Source: Dactylococcopsis salina PCC 8305 (GTDB taxonomy: Bacteria > Cyanobacteriota > Cyanobacteriia > Cyanobacteriales > Rubidibacteraceae). From it: a stretch of DNA of 64,000 nt. The notes under the pieces are model-generated. The model saw nothing but the letters and a program-made list of their open reading frames with translations, ran no database searches and had not been told where the DNA came from. Below are positions 15,450-22,934 of this stretch, one piece after another. The stretch is from contig NC_019780.1 in NCBI RefSeq assembly GCF_000317615.1, positions 2,811,840-2,875,839 on the forward strand, written 5' to 3'. Both the position numbers and the translations under genes were made by a program. Within the stretch, counting starts at the first letter, position 1. Every line of letters begins with the position of its first letter.

Positions 15450-17111
15450 ATGACTTTAAATCAAACTAAAAATGGTGTCTGGATTTATGACACAACTCTC
15501 AGAGATGGTTCACAACAAGAAGGAATTTCCCTCTCTGTAGAAGACAAATTAAAAATTGCCCACAAATTAGACGAATTGGGAATCCCCTTCATTGAGGGAG
15601 GATGGCCCGGTGCCAACCCGAAAGATGTTCAGTTTTTCTGGCAATTGAAAGAAGAACCCCTTTCCCAAGCAGAAGTGGTGGCGTTTTGTTCTACTCGTCG
15701 CCCTCATAAGTCGGCGGAAAATGATCCGATGCTACAGACGATTTTAGCTGCTGGAACACGCTGGGTGACGATTTTTGGCAAGTCTTGGGATTTGCACGTC
15801 ACTGAGGGCTTAAAAACCACCTTAGACGAAAATTGTGCGATGATTCGAGACACGATCGCGCTGTTACGATCGAACGGGAGAAAAGTAATCTATGATGCGG
15901 AACATTGGTTTGATGGCTATCAATCTAACCCTGAATACGCTCTCAAAACCTTAACTACAGCAGTAGAAGCGGGTGCAGAATGGTTAGTGTTATGTGATAC
16001 TAATGGTGGCACGCTACCGCAAACCGTCAGTTCGGTTGTGCAAACGGTGGTCAAACATTTAGGAATTAACCCCAATGATGAGCAATCGCCCAAATTAGGG
16101 ATTCATACTCACAACGACTCAGAAACCGCCGTAGCCAGTTCCTTAGTTGCGGTGGAAAATGGCGCGAGAATGGTACAAGGAACAATCAATGGTTACGGAG
16201 AACGTTGTGGTAATGCTAATCTCTGTTCCGTGATTCCGAATCTACAATTAAAACTGAATTACTCCTGTTTAGAATCAGAACAATTAACGAAACTTACGCC
16301 AACCAGTCGCATTATTGATGAAATCGTCAACTTTGCCCCTGATCCTCACGCGCCTTATGTGGGACGCTCTGCGTTTGCTCATAAAGGGGGGATTCATGTG
16401 TCCGCAGTGGAACGAAATCCTCTCACCTACGAACATATTAACCCGAATGTCATCGGTAATGAACGGCGCATTGTCATTTCAGATCAAGCTGGAATTAGTA
16501 ACATTGTGGCGAAAGCTCGCGCATTTGGTATTAATTTGGATAGAAAAGACCCTGCTTGTGCTGACATTCTACAACGAACCAAAGAATTAGAAAATCAGGG
16601 CTATCAGTTTGAAGTCGCCGAAGCTAGTTTTGAGTTGTTGGTGTATGAGTTATTACAGCAACGTCTGGAAATGTTCCAATTGAAAGGCTTTCAGGTGAAC
16701 TGTGATATGTTGCGCGGTGAGGAGGCTTTGCTTAGTGATGCGGTGGCGACAATTAAGGTAAGTGTCAATGGTGAGGATATTTTAGAAGCGGCGGAGGGAA
16801 ATGGTCCGGTTTCGGCGTTAGATGCGGCGTTACGGAAGGCGTTAGTGAAGTTTTATCCCCAAATTGCTGATTTTCATTTAACGGATTACAAGGTGCGAAT
16901 TTTGGATAGTACCGCCGGAACTGATGCGGTGACAAGAGTTTTGGTAGAATCCAGTGATGGGAAGCGACGCTGGACAACGATCGGGGTTTCTTCTAATATC
17001 TTAGATGCCTCTTATCAAGCGGTGGTTGCTGGCATTGAGTATGGTTTATTACAAAGGAAAGGGGAAACCGTTGTAGAGAGTGATTATCGTGTCGGAAACA
17101 ACGTTGTATGA
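15450..17111 (+). CDS. cimA: Citramalate synthase
   Basis: A 553-residue enzyme of the LeuA/HMGL family. The catalytic TIM barrel opens IYDTTLRDGSQQEGIS (metal and base residues), has GIHTHNDSETAVA and GTINGYGERCGNANL, and is followed by the LeuA dimer/allosteric domain (about 400-535). It condenses pyruvate with acetyl-CoA to citramalate, the first step of the threonine-independent route to isoleucine. The GGWPGANPKD stretch separates CimA from LeuA. The HEARO element abuts the ATG, so the native leader is lost. Its stop overlaps the next gene. Confidence 0.93.
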   Translation: MTLNQTKNGVWIYDTTLRDGSQQEGISLSVEDKLKIAHKLDELGIPFIEGGWPGANPKDVQFFWQLKEEPLSQAEVVAFCSTRRPHKSAENDPMLQTILAAGTRWVTIFGKSWDLHVTEGLKTTLDENCAMIRDTIALLRSNGRKVIYDAEHWFDGYQSNPEYALKTLTTAVEAGAEWLVLCDTNGGTLPQTVSSVVQTVVKHLGINPNDEQSPKLGIHTHNDSETAVASSLVAVENGARMVQGTINGYGERCGNANLCSVIPNLQLKLNYSCLESEQLTKLTPTSRIIDEIVNFAPDPHAPYVGRSAFAHKGGIHVSAVERNPLTYEHINPNVIGNERRIVISDQAGISNIVAKARAFGINLDRKDPACADILQRTKELENQGYQFEVAEASFELLVYELLQQRLEMFQLKGFQVNCDMLRGEEALLSDAVATIKVSVNGEDILEAAEGNGPVSALDAALRKALVKFYPQIADFHLTDYKVRILDSTAGTDAVTRVLVESSDGKRRWTTIGVSSNILDASYQAVVAGIEYGLLQRKGETVVESDYRVGNNVV

Positions 17112-17733
17112 AAATCGCTGGCGTGCTGGGGAAAGTCTAGCGACGGAGATTGTAACCGCTTTAGAGGGAGTGACCTTATCGGTTAGGGTGTGTGCGCTTC
17201 CTCGCGGTGGGATTCCTGTGGCAGCACCGATCGCGCAACGTTTAAACTGTCCTTTAGATGTGTTAGCGGCGAAAAAAATCTCTCTTCCCTCTAATCCTGA
17301 GTTAGCATTAGGGGCAGTAACCCCAGATGGAACGACGGTTTGGGCGCAATCTCCCTATTTGAAACGAAAAAATCAGCAGGAGTTGGACAAGGCAAGGGAA
17401 AACGCCCTACAAGGCGCGATCGAGCTACAAGAACAGTTTAATCCTTATTGCGCCTCAATGGAGCATCTAGAAAATACAATTATCATTGTTGTGGATGATG
17501 GGATCGCTACTGGCATGACCATGATCACGGCTGTCACTTCCTTACGGGAAAAGCAACCGACAGAGATTTGGGTAGCTGCACCCGTCGCACCTCCAGAAAC
17601 GAAAGTGGAATTTTTAGAACGTTGCGATCGAGTGCTAATTTTGCAAACTCCTGATCCGTTTATGAATGTGGGACGGTTCTACAAGCACTTTCCGCAAGTT
17701 TCAACCGTAGAAGCGATTTCTTATCTGAATTAA
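17089..17733 (+). CDS. Phosphoribosyltransferase family protein
   Basis: About 214 residues from GTG 17089 (an alternative GTG at 17080), overlapping the 3' end of cimA by about 23 bases. The PRPP loop NTIIIVVDDGIATGMTMITAV has the canonical DD and T-G-M-T, and LPRGGIPVAAPIAQRL forms the pyrophosphate loop. The family resembles predicted phosphoribosyltransferases of the COG1926 type. The nucleobase substrate is unknown. Overlap with cimA implies coupled translation, although no pathway link between them is evident. Confidence 0.85.
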   Translation: MSETTLYENRWRAGESLATEIVTALEGVTLSVRVCALPRGGIPVAAPIAQRLNCPLDVLAAKKISLPSNPELALGAVTPDGTTVWAQSPYLKRKNQQELDKARENALQGAIELQEQFNPYCASMEHLENTIIIVVDDGIATGMTMITAVTSLREKQPTEIWVAAPVAPPETKVEFLERCDRVLILQTPDPFMNVGRFYKHFPQVSTVEAISYLN

Positions 17734-17754
17734 CCGAGCCAGTAATTGTTTATA

Positions 17755-17800
17755 AATAGTGTTGGGTTTCGCTTCCCTCCACCCAACCTACTTTTTACTG
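17755..17800. repeat. GTTGGGTTTCG...CCACCCAAC hairpin repeat
   Basis: A single dispersed hairpin copy lies between convergent genes (arms GTTGGGT and ACCCAAC, followed by CTACTTTTT). It can serve as a bidirectional terminator here. Confidence 0.7.
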
Positions 17801-17810
17801 AAAAATTTAG

Positions 17811-18401
17811 TTAGGATCGATTGAACTTGTTTTTACACCAGGCACCAATTCCTCCCGCCATCATTACACCTAGTATGGTTGTTGGTTCGGGAACAGCTTG
17901 GCTGTTGCCTTGATAAACGGTAAAATGAGACAGCCCAGGGGAGGGTTTGCCATTTCCTTTGGCTAGACCTTCTGTATTCCATGATCCGCCTGCTGTGGTT
18001 TCGCCGCGACCGAGATAATAAAGACTGTAAGAGGGGCCACCTTTAAGAGCAACCATATAGTCAGAATTAGAGTTTAATCCGTTGAGTGACCAAGTTCCAC
18101 TGGTATTACCACCACCAACAGAAAGATTACTGTTAGAGCCAGAGTTACTATCGATTTTAGAAAATTGTTGCCAGTCATTAATCCCGAATGAACCACTGAG
18201 GTTAGAGTTAGCATCGTTACCGCTAAAAGAACCTAAACAGTTACTTGCTCCGGACAGGTTGTTTGTGGAACACGCTACTGGGTCATCAAAAGAAGGGGGG
18301 CCGCCTTTCGCTCTTGCAGGTGATGAGATTAAACTTGTAAGCGCGATCGCACTCACTAATAAAGCCCCCGATTTGAAGACTGTTCTTGATTGCTGATTCA
18401 T
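17811..18401 (-). CDS. PEP-CTERM sorted extracellular protein
   Basis: A 196-residue secreted protein. A signal peptide (SGALLVSAIALTSLISSPARA) ends near residue 31. The mature part is rich in G, S and N (CLGSFSGNDANSNLSGSFGI) and looks beta-structured. The C-terminus has VPEPTTILGVMMAGGIGAW followed by basic CKNKFNRS, the PEP-CTERM sorting signal read by an exosortase-type system and often linked to exopolysaccharide. The ligand or role of the mature domain is unknown. The exosortase gene is not in the window. Confidence 0.88.
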   Translation of the reverse strand: MNQQSRTVFKSGALLVSAIALTSLISSPARAKGGPPSFDDPVACSTNNLSGASNCLGSFSGNDANSNLSGSFGINDWQQFSKIDSNSGSNSNLSVGGGNTSGTWSLNGLNSNSDYMVALKGGPSYSLYYLGRGETTAGGSWNTEGLAKGNGKPSPGLSHFTVYQGNSQAVPEPTTILGVMMAGGIGAWCKNKFNRS

Positions 18402-18459
18402 GGTTTTTCCCTCTTATTTTTTCTCTATATGTGATTGAAATCTATATTGTGTTTCTATC

Positions 18460-18518
18460 ATAATCGAAACAATACTTAAGTGCAAGCATATAATCGAAAC
18501 AATACTTAAGTGCAAGCA
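18460..18518. repeat. Two direct 29-bp repeats in a divergent promoter region
   Basis: ATAATCGAAACAATACTTAAG plus TGCAAGCA occurs at 18460-18488 and 18490-18518, period 30 bp. It lies between the PEP-CTERM gene (minus) and the gene at 18652 (plus). Identical tandem sites in a divergent intergenic region could be a regulator binding site, or a simple duplication. Confidence 0.85.
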
Positions 18519-18651
18519 AGCATCTCCTACTGGAAGCAGAATAAACCCTGTATCTGAGGTTTCACTACGATCAGAACTTTGTTAAAAAATATTAAGCATC
18601 TGGACTGTGTGGGATGGGATAATTAAAGGGACAATATACAGAGCATTTACC

Positions 18652-19074
18652 ATGAATCAAACAGAAAAATTAATCTGGACGGCGGAAAACGAACTAACGG
18701 AATATAGCACCGAAGCACGTAAAATTGAGAAACTACGTCGCCAATTTAGCTTTGTTGTTCCCTATCCCCAACAAAAGGCGATTCGTGACCAAATTGAGGC
18801 GGAAATGCCGAAAAATCCGATTGCGAAGGTGGTGGAAGACAATCGTCAAACCGTCGCCTTACCTTTCTGGGGAATTGGTGGGTTAGGGTTATTATTTGGG
18901 ATATCATCACAACAACCCCTTGATTTCATTGCGACCGCGATCGGGTTTTATGCGGCGTATCAAATTCAAAAATGGGGTTGGAACTTAGAAGCGAGACGTT
19001 TGGTCATTAAAACTTTCGATGCGATCGAAGCGAGTGTTCAAGCAGAAAGATCAAAAACCGCAACCGATCAATAA
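18652..19074 (+). CDS. Conserved hypothetical membrane protein
   Basis: About 140 residues from ATG 18652; the upstream in-frame extension has no support. An N-terminal amphipathic region (EARKIEKLRRQFSFVVPYPQ) precedes two hydrophobic segments (about 68-85, WGIGGLGLLFGISS, and 90-105, FIATAIGFYAAYQI) and a basic/charged tail. The shape suggests a small integral membrane protein of cyanobacteria. I do not recognise a function. Confidence 0.7.
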   Translation: MNQTEKLIWTAENELTEYSTEARKIEKLRRQFSFVVPYPQQKAIRDQIEAEMPKNPIAKVVEDNRQTVALPFWGIGGLGLLFGISSQQPLDFIATAIGFYAAYQIQKWGWNLEARRLVIKTFDAIEASVQAERSKTATDQ

Positions 19075-19088
19075 TTCATTAAGAACAA

Positions 19089-19946
19089 TTAAGGAGAATA
19101 GATCGTCGCCGTAATCCCTTGTTCCTCAAGTCTCTGTAATAAAGTCTTAGCGCGAGATTCAGTATCAAACGCTCCCACTTGCAACACTTGACCTACTTGA
19201 GGAAATTCTCGCAAGTAAGCATCAGCCACCAGTTGACGAGTTTTTTTATACTCAGTTTGGTTGGGATTTTCCACCACAACACAATAAAAATTGCCGCCAC
19301 AACTGGGTTTTTCTGAGGGGGGAAGTTCTGTCGCTGGTTCCGCTTCTACTAGATTGTCCTGATCAAGTTCTACAAACTCATCTGCGGCTAAATTCGGACG
19401 ATTAGGGATTGTCTCCTCAGAAGAAGACTCTGGAGACTCTAATTTCGGTTCTGGGGGTAACGTTTCCACCTCACCAGAAGAAGCGCTGAGACGATTTTCT
19501 CCGAGATTGATTAAAGTTAGACTGACCAAAGTTCCCGCGAGGATAAAAATTAACATTCCAGCGATACCGAGAGGAGTGAATAAATAACTCCACACCGAGG
19601 TTTGTTTAGTGGGAGTCGATTTCCTTGAGGGAGGAGTGGTGTTTTCTTCTTGCTGACTTAAAGTTCGTAATAACTCTTCTGAAGAAGCTAAATAGCTGTC
19701 TGGTTCGTCAAACTTAGTTTCTGGTTCGATTTCCGTTAGAAATGAAGATTCAGAAGGGGAAGAAGTGAGAGAAGGTGAGTCCGATTGCTCTTGAGAGACA
19801 ACGATTCCTTTACGCTGTTTTTGACTGGACTGAAATCGGTCTAACTCCTCTTCGAGGTTAACATTAAAACTGCTCAAGGCGATTTGCAATTTGGGATGTA
19901 AGGTCGCCTTTTCTTGCTTCGGATTGATTTGAGTATGAGAATCCAT
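19089..19946 (-). CDS. Single-pass protein with SPOR-like C-terminal domain
   Basis: A 285-residue protein. Residues 1-120 are hydrophilic and acidic, one membrane segment lies at about 128-150 (GIAGMLIFILAGTLVSLTLI), a Pro/Glu-rich linker follows, and the end (VGQVLQVGAFDTESRAKTLL, then QRLEEQGITATIYSP) resembles a SPOR domain. SPOR domains bind denuded peptidoglycan at division sites. The topology would place this domain in the periplasm. It is convergent with the preceding gene, 14 bases apart. Confidence 0.72.
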   Translation of the reverse strand: MDSHTQINPKQEKATLHPKLQIALSSFNVNLEEELDRFQSSQKQRKGIVVSQEQSDSPSLTSSPSESSFLTEIEPETKFDEPDSYLASSEELLRTLSQQEENTTPPSRKSTPTKQTSVWSYLFTPLGIAGMLIFILAGTLVSLTLINLGENRLSASSGEVETLPPEPKLESPESSSEETIPNRPNLAADEFVELDQDNLVEAEPATELPPSEKPSCGGNFYCVVVENPNQTEYKKTRQLVADAYLREFPQVGQVLQVGAFDTESRAKTLLQRLEEQGITATIYSP

Positions 19947-20546
19947 ATTGATCCGCGATTTTTACTGCAATAACTGAGCAGTTACTATTTTACGGGAATT
20001 ATAACGGTTTACCTTGTCTTTTATCGCTTCTAACTTCGTAATACCAATTAAAAAGTAGATGTTACATCTTGTAGGGTTTGCCTTGCAAACCCTACTACAC
20101 CTCAAATTTTGTATTAATAATGAGTAATACCAATTTAGAAAGTAGATGTTACATCTTGTAGGGTGGGCAAGGCAAACCCTACTACACTCAAATTTTGTAT
20201 TAATAATGAGTCCTTAATTATTGTTATTTCAGAAGGGATGTTTCTTAGTAAAGCGAAAATTATTTCTCTCGGTTTTAATCTCTTAGAATTAGCTTTATTT
20301 TTGGATTTTACGGAGAAAGCAGTAATTTTACTTATTTTTTCCTCGATTTCCTTGAGCATCCCGATCTGGAGCAATTATTTATATTTATAAAGCAAATATA
20401 AAGAAAAAATAAACTTTTATTTTTCGGTGGGGATCACTAAATGAAGATACCGTGAGCTTTTGAGGGGATCAAGATAAATTAAGAGAGAATAGATAATAAG
20501 ACTATAGGATTTAAGATCAAAACTATATCGCATTGAGGAAAAAGCT
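19947..20546. repeat. Intergenic stretch with two tandem 86-bp units and no clear gene
   Basis: Units beginning AGTAGATGTTACATCTTGTAGGG and ending TTTGTATTAATAATGAGT occur at about 20052-20127 and 20139-20212; each contains a palindrome built on GTAGGGTTTGCC/GCAAACCCTAC. The remaining 20213-20546 is AT-rich. Short frames exist on both strands (79 and 75 codons) but overlap each other and the repeats, so I do not call them. Confidence 0.7.
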
Positions 20547-20849
20547 ATGAGAACTCCCAATAATTTACCCTCGGTTTGCAGACATTGTCGTCACTACTCC
20601 CCCCAAGGGCGCAGAGGAGGGATGTGTCAGAAACTCAGTGCGCCAGTAAGAGGAGATTGGCAAGCCTGTTCTTTGGCTGATTCACCATTCCTTCCCACCT
20701 GGGAAACTTGGGAGGCGATTACTTTATGGGAAACGCCAAATTTCCAAGCGGTGAAGGTGACTCAGAAAACCAATTCTCCATCGGAAGCGGTAGAGGTTTC
20801 TTTTGATTTGGAAGAGAAATCAGAGTCAAAAGCGGTTGTTAATGCTTAG
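20547..20849 (+). CDS. Conserved hypothetical protein with four-cysteine N-terminus
   Basis: A 100-residue protein. The N-terminal half has CRHCRHYSPQGRRGGMCQKL and later WQACSLADSPF, giving C11-X2-C14, C27 and C41, a probable zinc or iron-sulfur site. The middle (WETWEAITLWE) is tryptophan-rich and the tail is acidic. I know this pattern as a small protein widespread in cyanobacteria without assigned function. It stands alone with an AT-rich leader. Confidence 0.75.
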   Translation: MRTPNNLPSVCRHCRHYSPQGRRGGMCQKLSAPVRGDWQACSLADSPFLPTWETWEAITLWETPNFQAVKVTQKTNSPSEAVEVSFDLEEKSESKAVVNA

Positions 20850-20994
20850 TTTAAGAACATCAAGTTACGTCTTTTTTTAAGAACCTTTTTTAATCAACGA
20901 GAGGACTCACTGAGCATTATTTCTTCCGAAAAAATACACAATCATTAGAAGTTTTTTTCAGTGAGTTATAGAGCATTTTTGTCAGTCTAAAATC

Positions 20995-21060
20995 ATCTTT
21001 AAAACTGTGTTGGGTTACGTTACCTTCACCCAACCTACAACCTACTGATTTGGTGTTGGG
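20995..21060. repeat. GTTGGGTTACG hairpin repeats
   Basis: Two copies of the GTTGGGTTACGTTACC...ACCCAAC repeat lie at 21007-21042 and 21050-21075. The second copy is cut off by the start of a gene fragment. Confidence 0.75.
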
Positions 21061-21420
21061 TTGCGTTACCTTTGGAGAGTCAGTCAGTTTTGCGGCGTTA
21101 TTGGAAGCTCGATCGCGCGTTATCGATTGCTGGAGAATTTAACGGCGGAGTTAGCCGCTGGTTCTCAGGTTGGGGAGAGTATGTTAAACCTAAAAGTACA
21201 GTCTGCAAATCCGATCGATGTGGGTTTGGCGGTTAATAACTATCAGTCTCGGACGATCGGAGTCTGGCAGCAAAAACTACAGTTGCAGCATCATAAGTAA
21301 TTTTTTCAGTTGGCAGTTAGATGGGCAATGGTTACATTCCTTTGGTGAGGATCATCTGCTAGTCACTCGTCTTCGCGGACAACTGACCGATCGCCTCTTA
21401 ACCATTTTTCTAGGGAGCAA
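21061..21420 (+). pseudogene. Unidentified gene fragments, frameshifted
   Basis: Two adjoining open stretches in different frames look protein-like: LLENLTAELAAGSQVGESML with NPIDVGLAVNNYQSR (21120-21297), and WQLDGQWLHSFGEDHLLVTR with LTDRLLTIFLGSK (21310-21422). Neither has a start or a complete domain, and I could not name the parent protein. The second merges at about 21400 with a sequence repeated near 43.2 and 43.8 kb. Confidence 0.45.
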
Positions 21421-21690
21421 AATATTGAGCAACGGTCATCCGCAGGCTCCCGAACTTGGTTCGGGAGTACGGATGACGAAATTGCGCCCTTTCAGGTATG
21501 CTGATAATAATGATAATCCCACGGGATGGTCTGTCTTTTTATCAATTTAGCCCCATCAAACCCCTATAACCTCGTGGCATTTGCTCAAGTCTTCTCAAGT
21601 CTTTGCACGTTTACTTAAACCAATTTTTCGAGGGAAATTATAAACTTTGTAAAGAAAGGTTGACAGATAACCGAATTAATGCAGGGGAGA
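21400..21690 (+). repeat. Degenerate third copy of the 43-kb segmental repeat
   Basis: TAACCATTTTT, AATCCCACGGGATGGTCTGT and the stretch ending TTTAATGC-like correspond to 43165-43395 and 43815-44045. This copy is interrupted by a 43-bp palindrome at 21435-21477. Confidence 0.75.
21435..21477. repeat. Nested perfect palindrome inserted in a repeat
   Basis: GTCATCCG (21435-21442) pairs with CGGATGAC (21470-21477), and inside it CTCCCGAAC (21447-21455) pairs with GTTCGGGAG (21459-21467). The other two copies of the surrounding repeat lack it, so it looks like a small insertion. Confidence 0.8.
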
Positions 21691-21775
21691 AGCAACCTCA
21701 AATTTGATCTAGGTGTGGCGATTGTGCAACCTAATCATATCGGATTAACGAGAAAAAGTAAACTCGATTAGTTTT

Positions 21776-21998
21776 TTAATCAGATTCGGGTTGCAATAAT
21801 TCTGGCATCTCTTCCCCTTCTTTGGGCTGCAAGAGTTCAGGAGGATCATCCTGTTGTTCGAGTTGACGCTGACGTTCCTGTATCGAGGCGACTTTTCCCA
21901 CTCGATCGAGCGATCGTCGCACTGGTGACAGAACCACCTGGATTAACTTGAATACTAACGATCGGGCGTACTTCTACCTCGAAATTGATTTCTGGTTT
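21776..21998 (-). pseudogene. TonB-like C-terminal fragment, frameshifted
   Basis: The minus strand reads EVEVRPIVSIQVNPGGSVTS and then ATIARSSGK, a TonB C-terminal-domain pattern, then shifts frame to VASIQERQRQLEQQDDPPEL and MPELLQPESD with a stop at 21776-21778. TonB transmits ion-motive force to outer-membrane siderophore receptors. The 5' part and part of the domain are gone. Confidence 0.6.
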
Positions 21999-22017
21999 AC
22001 TACCACATCCCAAGAGC

Positions 22018-22137
22018 ACAACTTATCTCGATTTACATTACCAGTTACAGCTTTTGGAGTTATTAAAAACTCTCAATCATAGACAGTTAACGATTGTGAC
22101 GGTGTTACATGAAATAAATTTATCCGATCGCTGTTAG
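22018..22137 (+). pseudogene. Iron-siderophore ABC transporter ATPase fragment
   Basis: Forty codons read TTYLDLHYQLQLLELLKTLN and TIVTVLHEINLSDR then TAG. This is the D-loop to switch-histidine segment of FecE/FhuC/BtuD ATPases (normally DEPTTYLDLRYQ...TVLHDINLA). Walker A, Q-loop and signature are absent. It follows the TonB fragment and supports a decayed siderophore-uptake locus. About 110 bases downstream (IEQQVIRWLLAISSSPF) may be another remnant. Confidence 0.75.
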
Positions 22138-22296
22138 CGAAGAAAACGATTGTTGATCTCGATCGTCATCGTTGAATCAGAAGCGATCGAACAACAAGTA
22201 ATTCGTTGGTTGCTTGCGATTTCCTCTTCTCCTTTTAGGAGTCGAAATAAACATTAAGTTAGATTAAGCTGACCACAAAAAATCACTAACCGCAGG

Positions 22297-22915
22297 CAAA
22301 ACTCTAAAAATATGGTACGCAATCAGATTTGAAGTTGAATTAAACATCATCTCCCCACCCCACAATGGAGATGGGGGACAAAAATGTAGGTTCGGTGAAG
22401 GTAACGTAACCCAACACCATCCCAGTCGGTTGGGTGAAGGTGACGTAACCCAACACCATCAAGGGGGGAATAATACCAGGTTTAGGTAATTCCTTATAAT
22501 TGGTGTTGGGTTTCGCTTCGCTACACCCAACCTACGGTTTATCATTGATTGAGCAAAACTCTAAAAATATGGTATGCAATCAGATTTGAAGTTGAATTAA
22601 ACATCATCCCCAACCGCCACCCCCAGAGAAGTCATTAAAAGCAAAAATTTTTTTTCAAGGGTTGCGCTCGATCGAGTTTCCTGATAGAGTATTTCTAGAT
22701 AATGGGAAGTGTTGCCAATTTTAGAAAACGTCTCTGAAAGCAAGGAAACTCGTTCCTCATATCCCCCCTCCCCGTATTGACAAGCCTCGATCGAGCATAA
22801 GAATTGAACGAAATACTGAAAACTTACCATAAGAAAAAGTAGTGGGTGAAATCAAGAAAATATGGTATGCAAACGGATTCTCACGTTGAATCAAACATCA
22901 TTCCCATTCCACAAT
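22297..22915. repeat. Three direct copies of a 55-60-bp repeat, with hairpin repeats between
   Basis: AAATATGGTATGCAATCAGA followed by TTTGAAGTTGAATTAAACATC occurs at about 22310-22355 and 22567-22612, and a diverged form at 22858-22905. GTTGGGT-type hairpins fill 22385-22545. Confidence 0.8.
22597..22830 (-). CDS. Possible small hypothetical gene or remnant
   Basis: A 77-codon minus-strand frame (FVQFLCSIEACQYGEGGYEE, then SETFSKIGNTSHYLEILYQE). Composition is protein-like and a start codon is present, but it lies within the decayed region and its 3' end runs into the dispersed 55-bp repeat. A run of eight A/T near 22650 would be prone to slippage. I do not recognise the family; remnant is as likely as gene. 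Confidence 0.3.
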   Translation of the reverse strand: MVSFQYFVQFLCSIEACQYGEGGYEERVSLLSETFSKIGNTSHYLEILYQETRSSATLEKKFLLLMTSLGVAVGDDV

Positions 22916-22934
22916 TCGGAATTAACAGAAAAGA

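Larger units (their letters stand above)
15024..15453 (+). mobile_element. IscB/HEARO-type element 1, internally deleted
   Basis: The element contains, in order, an omega-RNA (HEARO) scaffold, the last 48 codons of iscB, and a right-end hairpin ending ...CCAGCACGAAGAAAAG just before ATGA. These are parts of IS200/IS605-superfamily elements in which IscB, the ancestor of Cas9, uses an RNA encoded upstream of its gene. No TnpA is present. As I recall, HEARO elements lie immediately before ATGA or GTGA; here that ATGA (15450-15453) contains the cimA start codon. Confidence 0.8.

Noticed and set aside
20135-20390. Overlapping 79- and 75-codon frames on opposite strands
   Set aside because: They start in a tandem repeat, overlap one another and lack a recognisable pattern or ribosome site.
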